A stretch of DNA of 20,578 nt, taken from the NCBI GenBank assembly GCA_017545095.1, contig JAFYCU010000290.1:1-20578 (forward strand), written 5' to 3'. Below are positions 1 to 6,888 of the stretch, piece by piece; the stretch's first letter is position 1; each line of letters begins with the position of its first letter. Origin of the DNA: Muribaculaceae bacterium. GTDB taxonomy: Bacteria > Bacteroidota > Bacteroidia > Bacteroidales > Muribaculaceae. The translations under genes and the position numbers were made by a program. A model generated the notes under the pieces. The model was given only the letters and a program-made list of their open reading frames with translations, had not been told where the DNA came from and ran no database searches.

Positions 1-49
1 GCTCTACAGCCCAGATAAACAGAGGGCGCGACGATGATTCCAGGTGTAT

Positions 50-121
50 AAAAGAGCCTTAATTGGCAACAGCAACAAATTAAGGCTCTTTTTAGGAGTA
101 TATTTGAACCTTAAGCCAAAA
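50..121. repeat. Partial copy of palindromic repeat element (copy 1)
   Basis: A 15-nt left arm (50-64), 13-nt loop (65-77) and 33-nt right arm (78-110), followed by a short flank to 121. Positions 78-121 are identical to 11043-11086. The left arm is complete only for its inner 15 nt. The loop reads GGCAACAGCAACA here, the reverse complement of the loop in the full copy at 10997-11075. The inner stem would form a strong hairpin with a T-run, so it could also act as a terminator in the rightward direction. Confidence 0.85.
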
Positions 122-335
122 TGCGAAGCATTTTAGCTGCTCCCCTAAGATAGGGGAGCTGTCACGAAGTGACTGAGGAGTATGATGTTACGCATGTTTT
201 TGATGTCAATGCAATTGACTCGGCAGTACACACTCCCCCCGACCCCCTCTAACTTGGCTAACTTGGAGGGGGAGCTATAGACACAACACTTGCTGGGGAC
301 AACTGCTAGATAATTGCCAATGTTTTTTGCAAAAT
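122..335. other. Gene-free stretch with three short hairpins
   Basis: No coding region is supported here. It holds perfect small inverted repeats: 139-146 with 152-159 (GCTCCCCT/AGGGGAGC), 161-165 with 169-173 (GTCAC/GTGAC), and 243-249 with 266-272 (CCCCCTC/GAGGGGG). This clustering of short hairpins is typical of composite intergenic repeats in gut Bacteroidales; I cannot assign a function. Confidence 0.5.
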
Positions 336-476
336 TTTCCCCTCAGCGCAAAATGTGGTAGTAAAATGTTGTCCGATGGTATGTCATGTTGTTATTGTTG
401 TTTGATGGCCCCCTATTGTAAACGGGCGGGGACAACTTCGCGGTAGTTGTCCAAAACATTTTGCGCTGAGGGGAAA
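336..476. repeat. 21-bp perfect inverted repeat enclosing 99 bp
   Basis: Positions 336-356 and 456-476 are perfect reverse complements (21 bp each, core CCCCTCAGCGCAAAATGT). The interior holds a further hairpin, 430-437 with 445-452 (GGACAACT/AGTTGTCC). The element lies just past the stop codon of the leftward ATPase at 507. It could be a MITE, a 3'-end RNA structure or an invertible segment. No clear TAnnTTTG promoter box was found inside, so an invertible promoter is not supported. Confidence 0.6.
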
Positions 477-506
477 TGCTTGCACAATTCCAAATAAATC
501 ATCGAC

Positions 507-1679
507 TTAATAAGTCAGCCCGAAGGCCCACATTGGGACGATGTTGCCTGAACCAAATTCAATATCATCCTTCACCACATACCCCTCTATAGCATCTGAT
601 ATTTGCTTCTTTCCTTTCTTTCGTCCGCCAACTTCAAAGGTTTTGCCGTCAATTTCAAAATCGCTGATGCGCGAACTGACGACATCGGTCGTGGTGCGCA
701 TTTGGTTATAGAAGAATGTTTCTCGAATGTTTCCGATATCGGTGTTGTCACCTCCAAGCAGATAGGCCAGGGTGGTGTTGTCAAGATACACTTTTTCCAC
801 CTTTCCCACACCACGCATGCCGCCGGTGTCATCACGCAGTTGACCAATCATTCCTGCCTGTTCCATATAAAGAAAATATTCGGGCAGAATGTTTCGGCTC
901 ACACCAACCACTGTGGCGATGGAATCCATTACGGGTTTGAACGGCACGCTCCGTGCTATGACGGCCAATAGTTTCTTTAGTTTTCGGCCTGTCGAGGCAT
1001 TCATATTGGCATATAGGGGGATGTCTACTTCCATGGTCTGATTGACCACTTGCCGGAGCCGCATTTCAAAGTCGCTCTCGAGCGAGAAAGGGTAATAGCC
1101 ACGCTTGAGATAATCGCGGAAAAGAGGCAGCGGGTGGATGACATCCCTGACGGCGGCCCGATGCTTTAGAACGTCTTCTAAAGCATAAATCGGAACTTCA
1201 ATCTTGTGAAACAACATCAGGTATTCACGGAACGAAAGTCCCTGCATCGTGAAAATGGGCGCACGGCGGCTGAGGTCGGTTTGACCCTTGTAGATGTCGA
1301 GGACTGAAGAACCCGTGAATCCCACCTTGACATCAGGGTGGGTGTCGTAAATCTGTTTAAGTTCACGTGACCAATTCTCATATTTATGTATCTCATCAAT
1401 AAAAATCTGTCCGCCACCTTCTTTGGCGAACTCATCTACCAAGTCCACCAGTGTGTGTGAGGAAAAATATAAGTGGTCGGCCGAGACATAAAACATGCGC
1501 CGGCCGCCACGATGCTCCTTGATGTATTGCAGAATCATGGTAGACTTGCCAACTCCGCGAGGGCCGACGAGTCCAAACATGCGCGACTGCCAGCTGATTT
1601 GGTTGTACATATAACGATGGAATGTGGATATTGTCTGTTGCAACTGCCCCTCCATATAGGCTGTGAGTGTAATGTCCAT
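507..1679 (-). CDS. AAA family ATPase (AAA_14-like) with nuclease-fold-like C-terminus
   Basis: A 390-aa P-loop ATPase. Walker A is GPRGVGKS (residues 39-46) and Walker B is FIDE (93-96), followed by IHKY as usual in this family. The middle (about 140-330) is helical with winged-helix character, as in DUF4143-type ATPases. The C-terminus has D340 and EVGGRKK (349-355), resembling the PD-(D/E)XK-like tail of this family. These proteins are common and multi-copy in Bacteroidales; their cellular role is not established, though defence or mobile-element functions have been suggested. The ATG at 1679 is the first good start and leaves two 17-bp palindromes immediately upstream. It is a single gene, probably transcribed alone. 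The family call is confident; the function is unknown. Confidence 0.88.
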   Translation of the reverse strand: MDITLTAYMEGQLQQTISTFHRYMYNQISWQSRMFGLVGPRGVGKSTMILQYIKEHRGGRRMFYVSADHLYFSSHTLVDLVDEFAKEGGGQIFIDEIHKYENWSRELKQIYDTHPDVKVGFTGSSVLDIYKGQTDLSRRAPIFTMQGLSFREYLMLFHKIEVPIYALEDVLKHRAAVRDVIHPLPLFRDYLKRGYYPFSLESDFEMRLRQVVNQTMEVDIPLYANMNASTGRKLKKLLAVIARSVPFKPVMDSIATVVGVSRNILPEYFLYMEQAGMIGQLRDDTGGMRGVGKVEKVYLDNTTLAYLLGGDNTDIGNIRETFFYNQMRTTTDVVSSRISDFEIDGKTFEVGGRKKGKKQISDAIEGYVVKDDIEFGSGNIVPMWAFGLTY

Positions 1680-1720
1680 TGCTGTCGTGGTTAGGATTCA
1701 GGCTGCATAGATACAAAAAA

Positions 1721-1769
1721 TGCACTATCGTAGTGCAAATTTTACAAAAAAATGCACCATTATAGTGCA
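1721..1769. promoter_or_regulatory. Twin 17-bp palindromic operator-like sites upstream of the ATPase
   Basis: Two near-identical dyads: TGCACTATCGTAGTGCA at 1721-1737 and TGCACCATTATAGTGCA at 1753-1769 (one mismatched pair). Their centres are 32 bp apart, about three helical turns, and both are flanked by A/T runs. They sit 42-90 bp before the start codon at 1679, where a repressor or autoregulator could act. No unambiguous promoter box was assigned here. Confidence 0.6.
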
Positions 1770-1857
1770 TTTTTGCGATTTCAGCCAACCCCGACGCTAT
1801 CCAGGTAGCCTAACGGCGAGCATTTCGTGGTTCCGCGCGAAGCGTGCCTAAACGCTA

Positions 1858-2008
1858 CGGAGTAAAGGAGTTTTGGAGATTGTTCCACTCCGTTACTCCT
1901 CAACTCCGTAGACATGCCTCGGCAGTCGCTGGTGTCCGACTCACGGCGCAAGTCGCCCGCTTTGCGGCCTTTTCAGCGTGTTACATAAGAACCGTCCCTG
2001 TGCAACAT
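1858..2008. repeat. 151-bp dispersed structured repeat, copy A
   Basis: This aligns without gaps to 3697-3847 at roughly 88% identity by eye. The first about 50 nt form a long imperfect hairpin (arms around 1855-1878 and 1888-1911), followed by a variable part and a conserved tail containing AGAACCGTCCCTGTG. It ends 9 bp past the stop codon of the leftward ATPase at 2018. The stretch 1680-2017 otherwise holds no gene. Confidence 0.8.
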
Positions 2009-2017
2009 AGCCATTCA

Positions 2018-3361
2018 CTACAGGAAAAAAGCCAAATAAGTAGGGAGATACTTTACCGATTTTTCTTGCATATAGTCTTTAGTATAAATCAAGTAGCGCT
2101 CGTTGGTGATGCGCGATGAGAATTTCTTGCAAAAGGCATCTAAAGACGCATGCGTTTTGTAGGAAGAAGATTTCACTTCAATAGGCAGAATCTTGGTGCC
2201 GCGCGACAACAGGAAATCAACCTCGTAATTGTGCTTTCCGCTCTCCGTTGGCCAAGAATGATAAAAGAGTTTGTTGCCGGAGGCTGTAAGCATTTGGGCA
2301 ACGATGTTTTCATATAAATACCCAAGATTGGCAGCAAGCTTATCATTGAGAAGCCGTTCATAGATGGCATTTTCCGTAAACGCTTTGTCGCGGAATGCCA
2401 ATGTGACAAAGAGACCAGTGTCGCCTACAAACATTTTATACTGTTCCAGAGCCTCGGTATTCGCGAGACCCACATTCGGATTGTCGCAGTGGTGTGAAAT
2501 GTTTACCGTTTTGGACTTTTCCATCTCTGAAACAAGTTCAATGAAGTCGGTGGTTCGTGCTTTGGGAATAACACTGGAAATTTGATAACGTGAGGCATTG
2601 CTGTTCAGTTGGGCAGGTATGGAGGCGAATATGCGAGCCGCTTTCCCTGTTGGGTCAATCTTCCCAAAATCCTCATCATAAAGATCCAAAATAAGCCTTT
2701 TGGCACGGTCAACCACCTCGAAGTTGTTCGACTCCAGATAAGCCTCCACGGCCTGAGGCATACCGCCGACTAGCATATAAAGGCGAAAATCACGCATGAG
2801 TTTTCGGTGGGCTTCCGCCAGCTGCTGTGGGTGCTCCCAAATGCCACGAAGCAACGGGATAGTTGCCGTGTCACCCATAGCCCAGCGGAACTCTTCATAA
2901 TCCATCGGATACATGCTCACACGCTCCTCTTCGCTGGGAATGAGTATGTTCTCGGTATTCTTGCGAATGGAAATCAGTGAGCCGGTTTCAATGTAGTCGT
3001 AACGGTGGTCTTCCACAAACGACTTAATTGCCTGACGGGCAAGCGGCTGAAACTGAACCTCATCAAAGACAATTAGCGATTTGCGCTCAACTAATTGCAC
3101 GCCGTACACCAACTGAAGCCTCAGAAAAATGTAATTCAGGTCTGAGAGATCATTAAAGAGACTCTTGACCTCTTGTGGGCACTTGGTGAAATCGATGAGG
3201 ATAAACGATTCGTATTCGTTGCGTGCAAAACTTTTGACAATAGTTGATTTGCCTATTCGGCGAGCGCCTTCTATGAGGAGTGCGCTGTTTCCGTTGCTCT
3301 CCAACTTCCACTTCAGCAGTCGGTCATATATCTTCCGTTTAAAGAGTGTCTTGGGTTCCAT
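2018..3361 (-). CDS. AAA_14/DUF4143 ATPase
   Basis: A 447-aa protein with the full architecture of the family: P-loop domain with Walker A GARRIGKST (32-40) and Walker B IVFDEVQ (97-103), a middle DUF4143 region (about 200-350), and a C-terminal restriction-endonuclease-like segment with D382 in YEVDF and E395-x-K397 in PIEVKSS. That D...ExK set is the PD-(D/E)XK signature; whether it cuts DNA is unknown. Start ATG at 3361 is supported by a near-consensus promoter just upstream. It is not in an operon with the first ATPase (338-bp gap containing a repeat and operator-like sites). The two differ in sequence, so they are distant paralogues and not a recent duplication. Confidence 0.92.
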   Translation of the reverse strand: MEPKTLFKRKIYDRLLKWKLESNGNSALLIEGARRIGKSTIVKSFARNEYESFILIDFTKCPQEVKSLFNDLSDLNYIFLRLQLVYGVQLVERKSLIVFDEVQFQPLARQAIKSFVEDHRYDYIETGSLISIRKNTENILIPSEEERVSMYPMDYEEFRWAMGDTATIPLLRGIWEHPQQLAEAHRKLMRDFRLYMLVGGMPQAVEAYLESNNFEVVDRAKRLILDLYDEDFGKIDPTGKAARIFASIPAQLNSNASRYQISSVIPKARTTDFIELVSEMEKSKTVNISHHCDNPNVGLANTEALEQYKMFVGDTGLFVTLAFRDKAFTENAIYERLLNDKLAANLGYLYENIVAQMLTASGNKLFYHSWPTESGKHNYEVDFLLSRGTKILPIEVKSSSYKTHASLDAFCKKFSSRITNERYLIYTKDYMQEKSVKYLPTYLAFFL

Positions 3362-3380
3362 ATCACATATATTTGCGGTG

Positions 3381-3411
3381 CAAAAATAGCAAACATTTTC
3401 TTCTCCTCAAA
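3381..3411 (-). promoter_or_regulatory. Bacteroidetes-type promoter for the AAA_14/DUF4143 ATPase
   Basis: Read leftward, a -33 TTTG (3408-3411) is followed by 19 nt and a -7 box TATTTTTG (3381-3388), matching the TTTG/TAnnTTTG pattern of the primary sigma factor. It lies 20 bp before the start codon at 3361, giving a very short leader. Confidence 0.65.
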
Positions 3412-3585
3412 ATTTTTTGGCCGCAAAACCACAAAATTCTCAATTTTTATATTGCCAAAAACCGCAAAATTCTCAAAATTTCATTCTGCATTCGGTGGAA
3501 TGCACATTGTTGTTTTTGAAGATTATTCTGTCATAACCTCAAAAACGTGCATTTTGGGCTTCGCAATAATCTCAACAACGTGCAT
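3412..3585. repeat. Iterated direct and inverted motifs upstream of the ATPase
   Basis: Two motif families are seen. Around 3424-3482, CACAAAATTCTCAA and CGCAAAATTCTCAA occur as direct repeats, each with AAAATT-CTC-AA(A/T)-type dyad symmetry. Around 3501-3585, a motif close to ATAATCTCAACAACGTGCAT occurs at 3533-3553 and 3566-3585 in one orientation, and near 3501-3526 inverted. All lie directly upstream of the promoter at 3381-3411, suggesting multiple protein-binding sites. Confidence 0.55.
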
Positions 3586-3696
3586 GCATGATACTTAACA
3601 GAAAGATATACAGCAGATAGGTAAGCTGGAAGGAAACTAACCTGCCCATCTACATGACCGAGTTGCTTTAAGCGCTGCACACGAGGTGCAGCCCCG

Positions 3697-3847
3697 CGGA
3701 GTAAAGGAGTTTTGGAGATCGATCGACTCCGTTACTCCTCAACTCCGTAGACTTGCTGTGGCAGTGGTAGGTGTCCGACGCATCGCGCGAGTCACCCGCT
3801 TTGCGGCCTTTTCAGCGCGTTACAAAAGAACCGTCCCTGTGTAACAT
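3697..3847. repeat. 151-bp dispersed structured repeat, copy B
   Basis: Same length and orientation as 1858-2008. Its tail has intact GTTACA/TGTAAC inverted ends that are imperfect in copy A, and a separate small hairpin (GCTGCAC...GTGCAGC, about 3674-3692) precedes it. It ends 4 bp past the stop codon of the leftward small gene at 3852. The rest of 3590-3851 holds nothing I can recognise. Confidence 0.8.
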
Positions 3848-3851
3848 TGTA

Positions 3852-4043
3852 CTAAGGATTAAGTTCCGTTAAAACTTCTTCCGTTTTACAACAGTTACAC
3901 TTTATACTGGCTATTATGCCAAACCCAGTGAGGCAAAAAGAATATGTAAACCTTTCACCTGCAGTGGGATGTCCACAAGACCAATGTTCTTTTTCAAACT
4001 CTTTTGCCTTGATTAGCTCTTCATCTTCTAACTTAAATACCAT
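3852..4043 (-). CDS. Small Cys-rich hypothetical protein
   Basis: A 63-aa protein starting MVFKLEDEEL at the ATG at 4043. A TTG 21 bp further upstream is in frame but less likely. Residues include CGH in the middle and CNCC near the C-terminus, a possible zinc-binding set; the centre (SFCLTGFGII) is mildly hydrophobic. I do not recognise a named family, although short proteins of this style are common as hypotheticals in Bacteroidales. It stands alone, with a repeat directly after its stop and a MITE-like stretch just before its start. Function unknown. Confidence 0.55.
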   Translation of the reverse strand: MVFKLEDEELIKAKEFEKEHWSCGHPTAGERFTYSFCLTGFGIIASIKCNCCKTEEVLTELNP

Positions 4044-4052
4044 AATATAACG

Positions 4053-4200
4053 TGAGTTCGACAATAAATAGTTGTCTGGAAATTAGGAAAATATCGGATT
4101 TTTTAGTGATTTTGTAGTGCTAAAAACATAACTGTAAAAACAACAGTTATGTTTCCTAATGTCATAATTACTGATATTTTCTATATGTGAGACGAATTCA
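4053..4200. mobile_element. Possible MITE or IS remnant
   Basis: TGAGTTCGAC at 4053-4062 and GACGAATTCA at 4191-4200 are imperfect terminal inverted repeats (8 of 10 pair). The AT-rich interior contains a perfect 12-bp hairpin and a second weaker inverted pair (GAAAATATC near 4087-4095, GATATTTTC near 4173-4181). No transposase is present. The call rests only on this symmetry. Confidence 0.3.
4124..4154 (-). terminator. Hairpin, possible terminator of the radical SAM/amidohydrolase operon
   Basis: A perfect 12-bp stem (4124-4135 with 4143-4154) and 7-nt loop. Read leftward it ends in GTTTTTA, a short T-run. It lies 118 bp past the amidohydrolase stop at 4272. The stem is AT-rich, so strength as a terminator is uncertain, and it may instead belong to the MITE-like stretch. 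Confidence 0.45.
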
Positions 4201-4271
4201 GCAAAGTTTTTGACCGGCAAGTTGCCTCGATGCGAAAATTGCAACCATTCAATGACGAAAGTGATTTGGAT

Positions 4272-5036
4272 TTAAAACTGACGTAGCTTAAATCTCTTAT
4301 AATTGGCAGACAAGATATCTGAAGAAATCTCAAATGTGAGATGAGACAAAATATCAGTTATTTGTTTTTCATACCAAAAGTCATCTTCGGGCAAATCCGG
4401 ATACCATTGATTAACGGGATAATCAGAACCAAATAGAATTCTCTTCCCATTCTCAAGATTCACGTTTTCTTGCAAATCCTCGATAGAAAGGAATGACGTA
4501 TCTATCCAAACATTTGAATACTTGTCAAGTAAGTAAAACGCCTGCTTCGCAGGTCTGGCATGGCACAAAACGAATATTTGCATGGGATATCGTTTGATTA
4601 GTGCCTCAAATCTACCAGCCTCACATGAAGTTTTACTTCCTGTGTGTATGAAAAGCGGCTGCTTACATCGCAAAGTGAATTCTGTTATCGACTCCAGCTC
4701 TCTTTGAGAGAATTTCACTGCATCTGGGTGAATTTTAATACCAAAAAACTCTTTTATATTTAATTTTTCAGTTAATAATTCTATAGAATGAGTGATTATC
4801 TGAGGTGTAACGTATAGAATTGGAGAAAGTCCTTCGCGTAAGGCATAAATATATAGGCACAAATGCATCTTAAAATCATCATTGCCATTTATTCTTGCTG
4901 TAGGCATAATTGCACCACCATACACCCCATGTCGTGTTATAAATTTCTTTATTTCATTTGGTTGAACTAGAGTGTTATCAAATATATGACCCATATGAAG
5001 ATGAGCATCATACATTGTAATCTTGTTAGTCTGCAT
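4272..5036 (-). CDS. Metal-dependent amidohydrolase family protein (RiPP cassette)
   Basis: A 254-aa TIM-barrel hydrolase of the amidohydrolase superfamily (Amidohydro_2-like). Metal-site motifs appear in the expected order: DAHLH (10-14), KIHPD (101-105), FIHTG (129-133), CHARPA (158-163) and FGSDYP (202-207). The family hydrolyses or decarboxylates small substrates or amides; the substrate here is unknown. The ATG at 5036 overlaps the radical SAM gene's end by 11 bp. A second start at 5015 (MYDAHLH) would leave a 10-bp gap. Either way the two genes look translationally coupled, so the natural inference is that it processes the peptide or a released fragment. Family call firm, role inferred. 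Confidence 0.85.
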   Translation of the reverse strand: MQTNKITMYDAHLHMGHIFDNTLVQPNEIKKFITRHGVYGGAIMPTARINGNDDFKMHLCLYIYALREGLSPILYVTPQIITHSIELLTEKLNIKEFFGIKIHPDAVKFSQRELESITEFTLRCKQPLFIHTGSKTSCEAGRFEALIKRYPMQIFVLCHARPAKQAFYLLDKYSNVWIDTSFLSIEDLQENVNLENGKRILFGSDYPVNQWYPDLPEDDFWYEKQITDILSHLTFEISSDILSANYKRFKLRQF

Positions 5037-6492
5037 TCAATTTTGCCCGATATTCTTCTACAAGTCGTTTGTTTAAGAATGCAACATCACAAAAATGCTT
5101 GTTAATCTTAAACATATCCCCATTACTTTCATTATAATTTCTAACCAAACACATTGCACAGTAATTTTTTGCTTCACATTCCAAGCATTGAGGAAAATCC
5201 CCTCGAGTGACAGCTCTCACTTTTTTAAATTGAAGAGAATCTTCCCAAATTTTTTTCAATGAGTGTTTGTAAACGTTTCCACATATCATTGCTTGCCATC
5301 CCGCACACGGATACACATCACCATTTGCAGTGATACAACAGCCATTAATTCCAGCTCCACATAGTGGCTGTTTCTTATATCTCTCTATATCGATTGGTGT
5401 GTCTTGTGTAACAGGTTTTAGTCTTAATGTTCCTTCTCGATAATCAATATCATTTTCAATAATGCCGCGAATTATTTCTTCAGTTTCTGCTATAGATAAT
5501 CGATTGGTCAGATTGTGGGTATTAAAGTCGGATTGAGCCATCATAATGAAATCAGTCTGGCATTTGCATTTTAACGACTGTGCATACTTAAGAACATCAA
5601 TATAGTTTTTGAAGTTTGCCTTCATAGTAGGACAAGCAATCTGAACGGGTATGTCCGCTGAAACTAGAGCCTCTATTGATTTAACAGTCTTAGCATGAGA
5701 TCCTTTAATGGTCGTAATATAATCATGAATTTTCGGATTCATACTATATAACGAAGTTTGAATTAAAGAAACATTAGCTTGCTTGATGAAGGGTATTTGT
5801 TCGTCACGTAAAGAAATCAGATTTGATAAAATGGAAATCATCAAATCGTTCTGTCTACAATAGCTAATTATAGACAATATATCGTTATGCAGAAAAACTT
5901 CACCGCCGCTTAATGTCACATGTAACCCCCCCATGGCAACAAACTCATCAATGAGTCTCTTTACTGTATCAATGGGCATGTCAACACCTTTATTCTTTTT
6001 GGTATTTGGAATATAGCAGTGTATGCATCGTTCGTTACATCGGCTGGTTAACTCGAATTGCAAACTGTTTATTCTCGGTTTGCGTTGAGTATATTCTAAA
6101 ATATAGTCTTGTGTATCACACTCCACATCTATACCTTGATAAAACTCTTCTTTTATTGTCTTGGGCTTCTCAATAGTATAAGAGAATGGAACATCCTTAT
6201 TACTCAACTCTTCTTCCGTCTCCCCTATCATAACAAAATGGTGGAAAGCCAAGTCCTCGATAAAAAGCAGGAAATCACTCTCCAACTTCTCCGGAGTAAC
6301 AGAATCTCCATATAATAATGAAAGTTCATTTATAATCGATTTTATTTCTCGCGGCTGCCTGGAAATACAACGGAGAAAATCGGCTCCAAATTCGTTGTAA
6401 GTACGATCAAATCTCGTCATTTGATTCGTTATATAAGCAGTGCCGTCATCATAGAATCTTATAAATGTATTTTGAGATTGTTTGATAAGCAT
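5026..6492 (-). CDS. Radical SAM/SPASM peptide maturase with PqqD-like N-terminal domain
   Basis: A 488-aa protein in three parts. Residues 1-95 have the size and pattern of a PqqD-like peptide-binding (RRE) domain. The radical SAM core starts near 143 with CNERCIHC, giving the CX3CX2C cluster ligands C152, C156 and C159, and a GGE motif at 196-198. The SPASM region (378-468) has C378, C385/C386, C396 and C404, then CLEC (436-439), CAMC (445-448) and C468, enough for two auxiliary iron-sulphur clusters. This layout is that of RiPP maturases, which crosslink or otherwise modify a short peptide by radical chemistry. A 39-aa Cys-containing peptide gene lies 68 bp upstream and an amidohydrolase overlaps its end. 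The reaction cannot be predicted from sequence alone. The ATG at 6492 has no clear ribosome binding site, which is normal here. Confidence 0.9.
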   Translation of the reverse strand: MLIKQSQNTFIRFYDDGTAYITNQMTRFDRTYNEFGADFLRCISRQPREIKSIINELSLLYGDSVTPEKLESDFLLFIEDLAFHHFVMIGETEEELSNKDVPFSYTIEKPKTIKEEFYQGIDVECDTQDYILEYTQRKPRINSLQFELTSRCNERCIHCYIPNTKKNKGVDMPIDTVKRLIDEFVAMGGLHVTLSGGEVFLHNDILSIISYCRQNDLMISILSNLISLRDEQIPFIKQANVSLIQTSLYSMNPKIHDYITTIKGSHAKTVKSIEALVSADIPVQIACPTMKANFKNYIDVLKYAQSLKCKCQTDFIMMAQSDFNTHNLTNRLSIAETEEIIRGIIENDIDYREGTLRLKPVTQDTPIDIERYKKQPLCGAGINGCCITANGDVYPCAGWQAMICGNVYKHSLKKIWEDSLQFKKVRAVTRGDFPQCLECEAKNYCAMCLVRNYNESNGDMFKINKHFCDVAFLNKRLVEEYRAKLNAD

Positions 6493-6509
6493 AATTGAAA
6501 TAGAATTAA

Positions 6510-6547
6510 GCTTGAGACTCCTGCCTCAAAAAGCAAGAGTCTCAAGC
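6510..6547 (-). promoter_or_regulatory. Intercistronic hairpin between peptide gene and maturase
   Basis: A perfect 11-bp stem (6510-6520 with 6537-6547, GCTTGAGACTC/GAGTCTCAAGC). In leftward RNA it extends through a U-G pair and UGC/GCA to about 15 bp with an 8-nt loop. It sits between the stop of the 39-aa peptide (6561) and the maturase start (6492). The following leftward sequence is TTAATTCTATTTC, a broken T-run. It probably acts as a leaky terminator or mRNA stabiliser, giving more peptide than enzyme. Confidence 0.65.
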
Positions 6548-6560
6548 GCGTTACAAGTTT

Positions 6561-6680
6561 TTAACTTGCAATTTCACATGAATAGCAGGCTTGGTAGCGA
6601 GTTTTTGTCGGGCAACCAGCAGCATAGGATCCCGATGGCGCATTAGCTGCGGTCACTTTTGGCTCTCCATACTTTTTCAT
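6561..6680 (-). CDS. Candidate RiPP precursor peptide, 39 aa
   Basis: A short leftward reading frame from an ATG at 6680 to a TAA at 6561. It begins MKKYGEPKV, a start common in short Bacteroidales peptide precursors. The middle is NAPSGSYAAGCP and the end is ACYSCEIAS, with Cys at 23, 32 and 35. The N-terminal half is Cys-free and leader-like; the C-terminal half has the three Cys plus Tyr 29 and 33, and so looks like a core. It is directly upstream of, and co-directional with, the radical SAM maturase, separated only by a hairpin. No Gly-Gly leader site is seen; AAG before C23 is one possible cleavage point. Small size means the evidence is context and composition, not a database match. Confidence 0.72.
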   Translation of the reverse strand: MKKYGEPKVTAANAPSGSYAAGCPTKTRYQACYSCEIAS

Positions 6681-6848
6681 AGAAACAGACAGTAAATTTT
6701 AGATTACACCTACTCTTTTCAGGATTTTCGGATTCCTCCTTCATTTGATTATAACAGCTTTAAGAGCATTTATCTGAAACAAAAGAATTCTTGTCTTATC
6801 CCAAAGATTGTTTATCACTTATTTTGTCGCTATCTAAACTATACGCTG

Positions 6849-6856
6849 CAAAATTA
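6849..6856 (-). promoter_or_regulatory. Possible -7 box for the RiPP operon
   Basis: Read leftward this is TAATTTTG, a perfect TAnnTTTG match. The nearest upstream TTTG is 24 nt away, longer than the usual 19-21, so the promoter is only partly supported. It would give a leader of about 160 nt before the peptide start at 6680; 6681-6848 contains no other gene I support. Confidence 0.45.
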
Positions 6857-6888
6857 CTGCTAATAATCCAACCCTCTCGACAAATCGC

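Noticed and set aside
6643..6744. A 33-aa frame overlapping the precursor gene in another frame (ATG at 6744 with GGAGG nearby)
   Set aside because: No leader/core pattern and it ends within the peptide gene; the frame from 6680 has the Cys-rich core and matches the context. The GGAGG lies inside this frame after its ATG.
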